Positions 1 to 7,870 of a stretch of DNA of 21,150 nucleotides are shown here, one piece after another. Within the stretch, counting starts at the first letter, position 1. Each line of letters begins with the position of its first letter. This DNA is from Pseudovibrio sp. JCM 19062 (GTDB lineage Bacteria; Pseudomonadota; Alphaproteobacteria; Rhizobiales; Stappiaceae). Under the pieces are notes generated by a model. That model did no database searches. It was given only the letters and a program-made list of their open reading frames with translations, and was not told the origin of the DNA. A program made the translations under genes and the position numbers. Location of the stretch: the NCBI GenBank assembly GCA_001310715.1, contig BAXV01000064.1, positions 1 through 21,150 on the forward strand, read 5' to 3'.

Positions 1-1
1 T

Positions 2-289
2 CGTGAGCGCCTAGCCGAAGCTGAAGCCAAGGCGACCGTGATGGTTTCTAAGGCAATTGCTGAAGGAGATATGGGTGCCATCAACTACTTCGTAGCGAAC
101 AAGTACGTTGAAGCATTTGGCGAACTTGCCAAATCACCTAACCAGAAAACACTCATTTTGCCTATGGAAGCAACGGGTATGATCGGAAGTCTTGCGGGTA
201 TTGCCGAGATTGGAAAAGAAGCACTGAAGGAAACCAAAAAGAGCCGGTCCAGCCGTATTCCTAACACTGGTGTCTCAGAGGCTGATTGA
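2..289 (+). CDS. SPFH/band-7 (stomatin-like) protein, 3' part
   Basis: This is the C-terminal end of a membrane-associated SPFH/band-7 scaffold protein of the QmcA/paraslipin type; the N-terminal part lies outside the window. The frame is open from base 2. What is visible is the charged helical tail (RERLAEAEAKA), then the segment AINYFVANKYVEAFGELA, and the family-typical NQKTLILP motif before a variable Lys/Ser-rich tail. Proteins of this family oligomerise at the inner membrane and are commonly encoded next to an NfeD-family partner. Here nfeD starts one base after the stop codon, so the two are surely co-transcribed. The assignment rests on the tail motifs alone. Confidence 0.85.
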   Translation, partial: RERLAEAEAKATVMVSKAIAEGDMGAINYFVANKYVEAFGELAKSPNQKTLILPMEATGMIGSLAGIAEIGKEALKETKKSRSSRIPNTGVSEAD

Positions 290-290
290 T

Positions 291-757
291 ATGCTGATAG
301 AGCTGCTGCAAAACGGCATTGAACCTTGGGTTTGGTTTGCGTCTGGGCTCGTCCTGATTGGATTGGAGTTGGCGGTTCCAGGTTCGTTTTTGATCTGGTC
401 TGGAGCGGCGGCTCTAATCGTCGGGGCACTTGTTGCTTACGTTGATATGGATTGGCGTTGGCAACTGGTCCTGTGGCTATCTTGTCGCTATGCCTGCTAA
501 TTGTTGGACGCCTCGTGACAGTTAGGGCCGGGGCTAAGGATGGTGATCCCTACCTCAATAAAAGAGGGAGCCGTTATCTGGGGCAGGTGTTTGTGTTGAA
601 GCAGTCACTCACCCATGGGGAGGGTACGCTGGAGATTGGCGATTCTCTCTGGCGGATCAGTGGTCCGGATATGCCAGCGGGTAGCTCTGTAAAGGTTGTT
701 GGTCAGAAGGCAACGATGCTGGTTGTCGAAGCGGTATCTGAGGATACGGTGGCTTAG
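291..757 (+). CDS. nfeD: NfeD-family membrane protein (frameshifted)
   Basis: Short NfeD protein, about 155 residues when restored. It has two hydrophobic segments (WVWFASGLVLIGLELAVPG and the stretch around AAALIVGALVAYV), a third across the break (AILSLCLLIVGR), and then the soluble OB-fold domain. The OB fold includes the conserved opening LNKRGSRYLGQ and the run GDSLWRISGPDMPAGSSVKVV. The family partners SPFH proteins, matching the gene just upstream. The reading frame is broken near 474-476: upstream and downstream halves lie in different frames, and adding one base rejoins WQLVL to AILSL. ATG 291 is preferred over the upstream GTG 270 because it follows the preceding stop directly. Confidence 0.85.
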
Positions 758-1289
758 CGCCTACTTATTTGGATTAAAGTCTGGTGGCAGTGGTGGTTCT
801 TCTGCCATCAGAAGGGTTGAAATGCGATAGGTCGCTGAGATGTCGCCGCATCCTTGTAGTCATTGGGTAGCGAGCTTTAGTTCTCCCAGACTGCAGATAG
901 AAGTTTTCGGAAAATTGATAGATAGCTGAGCTTGGCAGAAGACGAAAGCTGGCATGCTTTAAATGCACGCTTGGAGATCCCGTAGAACCCAGCTGGCGTG
1001 AATTTTAAATGAATGTGATTGGCTGTAAGGATAAAAGCATGAGTGCTGCTATTGAACTGATTGAGAGTGAACACAAACGGCAGATCCATGAAGAACGGTT
1101 GGGTACAGGTGTTGAGCCAAGTACCAGAGGGGCGAACTAAGTTCTGCTGCAGCCAACTACGCTCTTGCTTCTACTTTGTGTTCACTGCAACAGGATAACC
1201 AATACTCCGGAAATCCTCCTCTCTATCGGACGAATGGCTTCGATTGGCCGTTCACAGGCTCTTCATGGAACCCTGGGGAGCAGATTAAA
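758..1289. other. Long intergenic stretch
   Basis: About 530 bases between nfeD and the next convincing start. Apart from the 33-residue ORF at 1039-1140 I recognise nothing. Minus-strand frames here (for example 877-1089) have protein-like composition but no family motif, no good start context and no partner. I see no tRNA, no strong hairpin and no IS end. It could contain a decayed gene. Confidence 0.3.
1039..1140 (+). CDS. Possible 33-residue small ORF
   Basis: A short frame encoding MSAAIELIESEHKRQ and then a polar tail ending RGAN. An AAGGA ribosome-binding sequence (1027-1031) sits seven bases before ATG 1039. An upstream ATG at 1009 in the same frame lacks such a site. The peptide is predicted to be a charged amphipathic helix. 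I recognise no family, and the case for translation rests only on the Shine-Dalgarno match and the clean start. Confidence 0.25.
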   Translation: MSAAIELIESEHKRQIHEERLGTGVEPSTRGAN

Positions 1290-1580
1290 ATGCTTACTAT
1301 AGCTGGGGCTCTGATCGCTCAAGAATTGGACCAACTGATTCAGGGGCAAGGGTCGGATATTGTTTTCATAGATGACCCTGCACCAACAATCTCTCCGCAA
1401 GATCTGGAGAGCATACAAATGGGAGATTTTCTACCCGACCTGAAAGATATGTCCCGCGTTGAGCTTCTGCAGCACAAAGCTGAACTCGATTCCAGAATTG
1501 AAGAAGACAATCTGTTTAAAGATGCCATTGCAGCCGAGCTGCGGGTTCGGGCGGTAGTTTTAAGTGAAGCTGTAGGCTAA
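1290..1580 (+). CDS. Small acidic hypothetical protein
   Basis: 96-residue protein of unknown function, strongly acidic. Its C-terminal half is probably helical (VELLQHKAELDSRIEEDN and following). There is no signal peptide, membrane segment or cysteine pattern. ATG 1290 is chosen because GGGGAG (about 1275-1280) sits at a good distance; the frame is open further upstream to about 1176, but that portion has no comparable start. The gene is followed by a strong hairpin shared with the convergent gene on the other strand. I do not recognise the family. Confidence 0.55.
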   Translation: MLTIAGALIAQELDQLIQGQGSDIVFIDDPAPTISPQDLESIQMGDFLPDLKDMSRVELLQHKAELDSRIEEDNLFKDAIAAELRVRAVVLSEAVG

Positions 1581-1635
1581 GGGTGTAGGATAGAAAATAG
1601 CCTGATAAAGGCACATCCCTCAGATTAAGAAAATG

Positions 1636-1665
1636 AACAAGGCCAGCAAAATTGCTGGCCTTGTT
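1636..1665. terminator. Bidirectional rho-independent terminator
   Basis: Perfect 14-base inverted repeat: AACAAGGCCAGCAA at 1636-1649 pairs with TTGCTGGCCTTGTT at 1652-1665, with a two-base loop (or 13 pairs and four). T-rich sequence follows on both strands. It lies 56 bases after the plus-strand gene ending at 1580 and just after the minus-strand gene ending at 1669, so it can stop both. Confidence 0.9.
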
Positions 1666-1668
1666 TGT

Positions 1669-2371
1669 TTACGCTACCTGCGCGAAAGTCTCTGTCAGAT
1701 TGCAAGAGACCCGTTTGATTTGATGCATCAAGTGCGTAAGATGAGTGCGAGCACATTCAGCGCTCCTGCTGTTTTCCGGGGCGTCCAACTCACTAAGAAT
1801 GAACCGTAAAAGACGATCCGTAATCACCGCGTTATTGAGGCCGAGGAATTCGGTATTCAGATGAGCATATCTACCATTTTCATAGCTCGAAAGAACGGTA
1901 CGCTGACTGTGGTTCCAGGCTTAATCTCATTGGTGCGTGGCACCAATTTATGCTCTGTGGCAGCTTGTATATCGTTGCCATATTCCTCACAAATGCGCTG
2001 GCGTACTCTGTTTATGTCTGTGAGTACCCATCGATAAAAATCTAGGACTATGATCTGGCGATCTTCTGCTAAGTCAAAGACTGTCTCTACCAATGGGCTG
2101 AGTTGATGGATGAAAAATCGCAAGTTACTTTGAACGGCGGTTCTCCCATGTCGCGAATGGCATTTGAATACCAGTGTTCAAGTTCTGCACGATCTACGTT
2201 GTCGTAGTCGGACTCTCTGATGAACCTTTGAGACAATTTCCTAAAGTATTCAAGAGAAATAGGACCAAAGAAGCGCAGGCCGCTACGTGAATCATTTTCG
2301 GGAATTTCTAGCCCAAGACACGGATATCCGCGTAATTCGAGGCGTCTACGAATGGCTGCTGTGTTGATCAT
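1669..2371 (-). CDS. Hypothetical protein (two frameshifts)
   Basis: One gene of about 233 residues spread over three minus-strand frames. The N-terminal part (from MINTAAIRRRLELRGYPCLG) runs to about 2130. The middle part (FFIHQLSPLVETVFDLAEDR) runs to about 1890. The last part (YENGRYAHLNTEFLGLNNAV to the TAA at 1669) follows. Both junctions are cured by adding one base, and the joined product is smooth and mostly helical. I recognise no domain, signal peptide or membrane segment. The start at 2371 has a GGAG ribosome-binding sequence eight bases upstream, and that sequence is itself inside a small hairpin (2379-2392). Two copies of a 13-base palindrome lie just upstream and a third inside the gene, hinting at regulation. 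Confidence 0.55.
1929..1947. repeat. Palindrome GGTGC-N3-GCACC, copy 1 (extended arms)
   Basis: ATTGGTGC at 1929-1936 and GCACCAAT at 1940-1947 around GTG. This copy lies inside the coding region of the minus-strand hypothetical gene and has the longest arms (eight bases). Confidence 0.4.
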
Positions 2372-2378
2372 TTGCTTA

Positions 2379-2392
2379 CTCCAAAATTGGAG
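2379..2392 (-). promoter_or_regulatory. Hairpin covering the ribosome-binding site
   Basis: CTCCAA (2379-2384) and TTGGAG (2387-2392) form a six-pair hairpin with an AA loop directly before the minus-strand gene starting at 2371. Read on the minus strand, the second arm contains the GGAG ribosome-binding sequence, so folding would hide it. Confidence 0.35.
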
Positions 2393-2406
2393 GGAGCATC
2401 ACCAGA

Positions 2407-2419
2407 GGTGCGATGCACC
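2407..2419. repeat. 13-base palindrome GGTGC-N3-GCACC, copy 2
   Basis: GGTGC-GAT-GCACC, 36 bases upstream of the minus-strand start at 2371. It is one of three copies of the same palindrome in 560 bases (others at 1932-1944 and 2479-2491). The position would suit an operator or an RNA hairpin in the leader. Confidence 0.45.
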
Positions 2420-2478
2420 CCTTGGTTTCTAAACTTAGTCCGCTGTTTGTTTTAGAAGTTCAGCTAACTTCGCTAAGC

Positions 2479-2491
2479 GGTGCAAAGCACC
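2479..2491. repeat. 13-base palindrome GGTGC-N3-GCACC, copy 3
   Basis: GGTGC-AAA-GCACC, exactly 72 bases from the copy at 2407. The spacing is close to seven turns of DNA, which would place both sites on the same face. Confidence 0.45.
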
Positions 2492-2621
2492 ACTAAATCA
2501 ATCTGCAGTCTGCACGATAGCTTATCCGATTGTGTACCGCAATCATTGCTAGCAAAACTGGTGTAATCAATAAATATTCCATAAGATACCTTATGCATCC
2601 ATTGAGTGTAGACGCGGCGGA

Positions 2622-2651
2622 TTCAACATTGAAGTGCGACATCGTTATAAT
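2622..2651 (+). promoter_or_regulatory. Candidate promoter of the IS30 transposase
   Basis: A consensus -10 TATAAT (2646-2651) lies just inside the left end. TTCAAC (2622-2627), 18 bases upstream, is a fair -35 and would lie outside the element, so the promoter may be a hybrid formed by insertion. Confidence 0.4.
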
Positions 2652-3730
2652 TCAAAGACTTAATTTGAAGAGACGTTGTCATGCCGCTGATTACTGTTGA
2701 GAGCTATACTCAAATCACTTTAGAAGACCGCCGCCTACTTGAGCAATTTATTAGAGCCAAAATGCCAGTCACTGAGATTGCTCTACGGCTGGGACGGCAC
2801 AGATCCACAATTTATCGGGAGATCAAACGCAACAGTTTTGAGGACGCAAGTTGGCCAGAGCTAAATGGATACCATTGTGTTCTTGCTAATAAAATCGCCC
2901 AGGAGCGCCAAGCTCGTAGATGTAAGCTGACAATGTACCCAGAGCTTTGCGACCTGGTCCTGGACCGCCTTAACGGTGGCTGGAGCCCCGAGCAAATCTC
3001 AGGACGAATGCGTTTTGAAGGCTCCCTTCCTCGCATCAGTCACGAGAGTATTTATAAGTATGCTTATTCCGAAGATGGTCGAGCTATAAAGCTCTACGAA
3101 CATCTTCCGGAAAAACGCAGACGACGACGACCTCGTATTGGCCGCCGTGCTTATCAATCTCAATTCCCAAGTGAAATCAGCATCAAGAACCGACCTGACG
3201 ACATAAACGATAGGCAGAGCTTTGGACATTGGGAGGCAGATTTGATTATGTTCCAGAAGGCATTAGGCAAGGCCAATGTTACAACTCTTGTTGAGCGAAG
3301 CACCCGCTATACGCTTTTAAAACGCAACAAGAACCGCTTATCCGGACGTGTCGTCGATGGCATGATTTCGCTTTTCAGCCGCCTGCCCCAAGCAGCTCGA
3401 AAAAGCGTGACTTTTGACCGAGGAACCGAGTTTTCGTTCTGGCCAAAGCTGAAACAGGAATTAGAGATGGACGCTTGGGTATGCGATCCTAAAGCTCCCT
3501 GGCAAAAAGGGACAAATGAAAATACCAATCGTCGATTACGCCGCCACCTGCCTCTGGACACGGATCTGACAAGACTTGCTCCAGAAGGTATCTCAACCTT
3601 GTGTGAGATCCATAATTCCACGCCACGAAAGTGCTTGGGATGGCGCACACCCACGGAAGCTTTCAGAGAAAAACTACTTGCCGAAGGCCCTTGAAACCGT
3701 ACCATAACATCAAACACCTGTCGCACTTCA
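2630..3730 (+). mobile_element. IS30-family insertion sequence
   Basis: Complete element of about 1.1 kb with one transposase gene. The ends are a 12-base inverted repeat, TGAAGTGCGACA at 2630-2641 and its complement TGTCGCACTTCA at 3719-3730; similarity fades further in, as is usual for IS30 ends. I cannot see a matching target duplication in the 2-3 bases flanking each end. The element sits just beyond the backbone genes and beside a second transposase gene. Confidence 0.85.
2681..3694 (+). CDS. IS30-family transposase
   Basis: 337-residue DDE transposase, intact and of normal family length. An N-terminal helix-turn-helix (about residues 10-50: ITLEDRRLLEQFI ... RLGRHRSTIYREIKRN) resembles IS30 end-binding domains. 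The catalytic core shows Asp187 (GHWEADLI), Asp246 (VTFDRGTEF) and Glu280 (KGTNENTNRRLRR). The 33-residue spacing between the second Asp and Glu is typical of the family. It would catalyse cut-and-join of the 2630-3730 element. One of the few genes in the window without an indel. Confidence 0.95.
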   Translation: MPLITVESYTQITLEDRRLLEQFIRAKMPVTEIALRLGRHRSTIYREIKRNSFEDASWPELNGYHCVLANKIAQERQARRCKLTMYPELCDLVLDRLNGGWSPEQISGRMRFEGSLPRISHESIYKYAYSEDGRAIKLYEHLPEKRRRRRPRIGRRAYQSQFPSEISIKNRPDDINDRQSFGHWEADLIMFQKALGKANVTTLVERSTRYTLLKRNKNRLSGRVVDGMISLFSRLPQAARKSVTFDRGTEFSFWPKLKQELEMDAWVCDPKAPWQKGTNENTNRRLRRHLPLDTDLTRLAPEGISTLCEIHNSTPRKCLGWRTPTEAFREKLLAEGP

Positions 3731-3798
3731 GCTAGAGTTCGCACGCAATGCTAAACTGTCTACCCTTAGCAAACTAGAAGTGTCATGCTCCAGTTACG

Positions 3799-5212
3799 TT
3801 GGGTTATGCTGGGGAGCGTGGCATGGGATGGGTGGTGATGAGCGAACGGGAGTTAAACCGAGTTGACGTGATTGCGCAGGTTGTGCGCGGTGAGCTGACC
3901 AATCAGGGCGCTGGCAATCTGCTGGATCTGTCGGTGCGGCAGATTTCGCGGCTGGCGAAGCGCTATCGGGATGAAGGTGCTGGCGGTCTGCGCCATCGGG
4001 CGCGTGGCAAACGCCCCAACAACCAGATTGGTGATGGCACTCGCGAGTACGCGCAACTTGTTATCAGTGAGTGTTATTCTGACTTTGGCCCGACGCTGGC
4101 CGCAGAAAAGCTTGAAGAGCATCACGGCCTGAAGGTCTCCCGTGAGACGGTGCGCAAATGGATGATCGAGGCCGGGATCTGGCTGAACAAGGCGCAGCGG
4201 CGCACGTTTCACCAGCCGCGCCATCGCCGTGAGGCCTATGGCGAGCTCATCCAGATCGATGGCAGCGATCATCGCTGGTTTGAAGAGCGCGGCGATCCGT
4301 GCACCCTGCTCGTCTTTGTCGATGATGCGACATCTACCTTAATGCAGCTTCAGTTTGTGCCGTCAGAAAGCGCGTTTTCCTATTTTTCCGCGCTGGAGCA
4401 CTATTTAGGTAAACATGGCCGTCCGGTGGCGTTTTATTCCGACAAACACAGCGTGTTTAAGGTGGCAAACACTGAGGCCAAAGGCGGTGCCGGCATGACC
4501 CAGTTTGGCCGTGCCCTGTCGGAACTTAACATTGAGATCCTGTGCGCCAATTCTTCCCAGGCCAAGGGCCGCGTGGAGCGCGCCAACCGGACGCTGCAGG
4601 ATCGTTTGGTCAAGGAACTGCGCCTTGCCGGGATCAGTGATAGGGAAGCTGGCAATGCATTCCTGCAGGCTTTCTTGAGCGTTTTAACGCCAGATTTGCC
4701 AAGTCCCTGCTCGTCCGGACAACCTGCACCGGGCACTTAATGTGGAGCCGGACCGGCTGGCCGATATCCTGTGCTGGCGCGAGAAGCGCTATGTGACGCA
4801 GCAGCTGACCGTCAGTTACAATCGTAAGATGCTCATTCTGGAGCCCAATGATTTGAGTAAGAAGCTGTCTGGCAAATACGTTGATACCTATCAGTTTGCC
4901 GACGGACGGGTACAGCTGCGCTGGCAAGGCATGGTGTTGCCGTACAAGGTGTTTGACAAGGAGCAGCGTGTCACCCATGCAGCGGTGACCGAGAACAAGC
5001 GTCTGGGCGAAGTGCTGGCCTTTGTAAAGAAAGAACAAGAGGCCAGCCCTCCCCGTGTGACGGTCAAAAGTTCATCTGACAAGGGCGGTTATGAGAAGCG
5101 CGAGCGCAAGCCTCGGAGGCCAAGGCGCTCGCAAGGTGTTGGTCGCAGCCGTGCTGAGTCTCTGGCTATCTTGGAGGAATTCAGAACAAAGCATACCAAA
5201 CCAAAAACATAA
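3799..5212 (+). mobile_element. ISNCY-type (ISDol1-like) insertion sequence, ends not defined
   Basis: Defined by its transposase gene. I looked for inverted repeats between about 3740-3800 and 5213-5430 and found none I trust, so the true ends are unknown. Its codon use appears more GC-rich than its neighbours, suggesting a different origin. It follows the IS30 element by about 70 bases. Confidence 0.6.
3838..5212 (+). CDS. ISNCY-family transposase (frameshifted)
   Basis: DDE transposase of about 458 residues when restored. The N-terminal helix-turn-helix has the family phrase LLDLSVRQISRLAKRYRDEG. The integrase core has Asp141 (LIQIDGSDHRWF), Asp202 (AFYSDKHSVFK) and Glu247 (QAKGRVERANRTLQDRLVK). 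The C-terminal domain (from NLHRALNVEPDRLADIL) ends in a basic tail. ATG 3838 (MSERELNRVD) matches the usual start region, though the frame is open from 3799. The frame breaks twice, near 4675-4686 and 4695-4712. The short middle piece NARFAKS sits in a third frame, and one added base at each site restores the protein. That is not the layout of a programmed frameshift. Confidence 0.85.
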
Positions 5213-5623
5213 GGACGAGTTACTGCCCCTCCCTTTCAAGTTGTGTGCTGGTTGCTTAGAGCCCTTTGCGGACATTCATCAAAGAGTAGATCTTCGCAGT
5301 TGCAGCACGTTGCTCTGTGACCAAAGCTGCCATTTGTCCTGTTACAGACAACAGCTCGCTGGTGAGCAGTTACAAGTTATAATTGCTGCCCAAACAAACG
5401 GGACCATCTCTTAAAGCTGTACTGGTGCCTGCCATTGATCCATCCAATCATAGCTGGGTTTCATCTCCAAGGGATCCCATCAAACTTGTTTCTAAGAGCA
5501 GGAAACATAACTTCGTTGAGCTTGGGACAAGCCTCCACTATTCAAGAGTAAACTCTGTTCAGCTTTAAATGATGACGGAAAGCAGGGTGGGGCCAGAGCT
5601 AGTTGAGTAATTGCAAAAAGCAA
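5213..5623. other. Intergenic region, no gene recognised
   Basis: About 410 bases between the ISNCY transposase and the 3' end of the multicopper oxidase. Small open frames here have no family motifs or ribosome-binding sites. It probably contains the right end of the ISNCY element, but no end repeat could be picked out. Confidence 0.3.
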
Positions 5624-7096
5624 TTAAATAATCTTTGGCGAGACTGTAAATTGCCCCATCATACCGGCATCTTCGTGTTCCAGAATGTGGCAGTGGTACA
5701 TGAACGGAGCTTCAGGACCCGCAAGGTGCTCAAAACGAATTAGTATTTCGCTTTCATCTTCAACAAGAACTGTGTCTTTCCAGCCTGTTTCCTCAGGGCG
5801 AGGAGCCTTTCCGTTTTGGCTTACTACTTTAAAAGCCGCACCATGAACATGAAACGGATGTGGCATTTCCTCGCCTCGGATTATCCAACGCTCAACCGCG
5901 CCCTGCTCGACATTCTCATTAATCCGCTCCATGTCAAATGGTCTGTTGTTAATAGCCATTGGTTCCATGTTGAGTGTAAATTCACGGGTACGCGACGGCT
6001 GCCCCATTTCTCCATGACCAGAGGCGTCAAAGCTTGCCGGGATTTGATCAATGGTTGCCCTCACTCGTTCATCAGGCTGAAACGGTATAATCGGGAACGC
6101 GTCTTCTTTCGTGGCTTGGGCAGAGCCCATCATGCTATGATCGGAACCGCTCATAGAGCCCATCATGTCATCATGGGCATTATTTTTGTACATAAGAACG
6201 GTTCGATTGCCATCTGAGAAATCTACTAGAACTTCTGCGCGTTCACCAGGAGAAAGTCTTATCTCATCAATAGTTATGGGCTTTTCCAGGTAGCCACTAT
6301 CTGTAGCAATTAAATGCATGTTACGCCGGTCACTGAAGATTAGCGTATAAACACGAGCATTGGATCCGTTCAGAAGTCTGAGACGAGTCAGCCCCTTGGG
6401 CGGTGTCGCCACAGCATCAACTTGGCCGTTCACCAACATGGTACTGCCTGTTAATCCGTGCATTGTATCCATCATGGACTCAGTGAAAAGCATATGACCC
6501 GCACTATCAAAATTTCGGTCTTGCAACACCAGCATCAAATCATCAACACCATAGGTATCAGGTAGACCGCGATCACGGTCGCGGCCGTCACATATTTGCA
6601 TAACGCCTGCCAGTCCTTGGTATACCTGATATGAGGTACGCCCATGTACGTGACTATGATACCAAGTGGTTGCCGGAGGCTGATCAAGATCTAAATCGAC
6701 CTCCCAACTTTCCCCTGGGGCAATAGGTTGATGCGGTCCGCCATCTTGATCGCCGGGTATTAAAAGACCATGCCAGTGAATGGTGGTAATCTCATCAATT
6801 GAATTATGCACGCGGGCCATATTTGATCCACGTGCGAGCCGTAGTGTTGGGCCAAGATAAGAGCCATTAAAACCCATTGTTTGTGTTGGCGATGTACCTA
6901 AAAAATTTGTAGATCCCGGTTGGCAGTTAATTCAAAAGCCCCCTTAGATTGGACATCAAGAAGAGGCGGCATCTGCAGTTTAACTTTGTCTTTAAAACTT
7001 TTCGCAGATTGGCAAAACTCACCTTAGGAGGAGCATCCCGGAAGCGCCAGCGGAGATGAAGGTAGATGCACGTGTTAGAAAGTCTCTTCTATTCAT
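5624..7096 (-). CDS. CueO-like multicopper oxidase with Tat signal (5' frameshifts)
   Basis: Periplasmic copper oxidase of the CueO type, which in other bacteria oxidises Cu(I) and protects the periplasm. All four copper-ligand motifs are present in order: HWHGL, WYHSHVHG, HPFHVHG and HCHILEHEDAGMM, the last with the type-1 axial Met. A Met-rich insert (DDMMGSMSGSDHSMMGS) lies where CueO has its own Met-rich copper-binding region. The uninterrupted frame begins only at 6877, but the true start is ATG 7096. Upstream frames give a twin-arginine signal (MNRRDFLTRASTFISAGAS) and then KLQMPPLLDVQSKGAFELT, matching the CueO N-terminus. Three single-base losses (about 7018-7028, 7004-7018 and 6913-6920) connect the pieces into about 491 residues, near the family's length. 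Confidence 0.9.
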
Positions 7097-7159
7097 TTTT
7101 CGTCTTCTTTAAGTAATATGCAAAACTAGTCTGCACTACGTTTTTTTGCTACAGCCTAT

Positions 7160-7177
7160 TGACGTTGATCACCGTCA
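7160..7177. promoter_or_regulatory. 18-base palindrome upstream of the multicopper oxidase
   Basis: TGACGTTGATCACCGTCA is symmetric at 16 of 18 positions and lies 64 bases upstream of the oxidase start at 7096. The place and symmetry fit an operator. It does not resemble the CueR consensus I know. Confidence 0.35.
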
Positions 7178-7289
7178 CAGGAAAGCGTTAGTTGAAACGC
7201 TGAGGATTTACACGAGTTCTGCTATCGGATCAGCGTCTGGGATTTTATCAAATCAGACTTACAGTTGATCCTTTACGTTGTTTTCTAGG

Positions 7290-7483
7290 TTCGCGACGGC
7301 GTGTCCAATCGGAGTTTAGAAGAAATCATGCAAGAGCGTGGCGTCACTGTTGATCTTGTCACACTCACTAGATGGGGCATTAGCTACGCACTATTAACCG
7401 CAAAAGAGGCGCAAAAACGGCTTTGCTGCATGGGACGTAAACTTTTTAAAACTGCCCTTACACGGGTAATCCCTCATTTATAG
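7290..7483 (+). pseudogene. IS6-family transposase fragment
   Basis: A short remnant resembling the start of IS6/IS26-type transposases: RDGVSNRSLEEIMQERG followed by VTVDLVTLTRWGISYALL, the family's N-terminal region ending in the TRW motif. The catalytic DDE core is missing and the frame runs out into unrelated sequence at about 7420-7480. No terminal repeats are visible. It records a past insertion or recombination next to the copper genes. Confidence 0.7.
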
Positions 7484-7870
7484 CGGAGTGCGGCAGGGTG
7501 GCTTTGAAGAAGGTGTTGCCGCTGCCTTGAAGTTTGATGATCAAGACAGCCATCAATTGAACTTTCGTGCGTAACGTGCTGTTGCTTGGGCAAACGCGAA
7601 TGAGGAAGGTGGCAACCATTGGAGCGCACGTTTGCGTAGGGTGCTGACCTTTACAGAAATTGGGGCAACGATGTTGACGGGGCAAACCTCGAAAGCACAC
7701 TCCAGTTTGCCAGCTATGATGACGAAAACGCCGTTCACCCGTTCGTCGGTGCTGATTTTGATTGTTAAATCGGTAGGAGTACCAAACTTAATTTTGGCAC
7801 TGAAGTCGCCCTTGGTACTGAATGGGCAGCATCGGCAGAGGGCAGCATCGGCTTAGTGATGCAATTCTAA
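7484..7870 (+). pseudogene. Autotransporter beta-barrel C-terminus, decayed
   Basis: Conceptual translation gives GGFEEGVAAALKFDDQDSHQ, later WANANEEGGNHW, then LESTLQFASYDDENAVHPF. It ends GSIGLVMQF followed by TAA, with the C-terminal Phe and alternating pattern of an outer-membrane autotransporter barrel. The remnant has in-frame TAA codons at 7572-7574 and 7766-7768 and a frame change near 7655. The passenger and most of the barrel are absent. Unlike most broken genes here, nonsense codons cannot be explained by one-base indels, so this is a true pseudogene, probably cut by the event that left the IS6 scrap just upstream. Confidence 0.65.

Noticed and set aside
774..1089. Minus-strand genes at 774-968 and 877-1089
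   Set aside because: No recognisable motif, poor starts, overlapping each other; likely chance frames.
2624..3736. Target-site duplication around the IS30 element
   Set aside because: The bases flanking the two ends (CAT on the left, GCT on the right) do not match at 2-3 bases.
4675..4745. Programmed frameshift in the ISNCY transposase
   Set aside because: Two separate one-base shifts with a seven-residue piece in a third frame, no slippery heptamer, and a normal single-frame protein in the family.
4634..5038. Minus-strand frame inside the ISNCY transposase
   Set aside because: Antisense shadow of a recognised gene with no independent support.
3740..5430. Terminal inverted repeats of the ISNCY element
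   Set aside because: Only weak partial matches (for example TTAGCAAACTAG near 3769 with TAAGCAACCAGC on the other strand near 5260), no better than chance.
5091..5568. Small plus-strand frames after the ISNCY transposase
   Set aside because: No ribosome-binding sites or family motifs; partly overlap the transposase 3' end.
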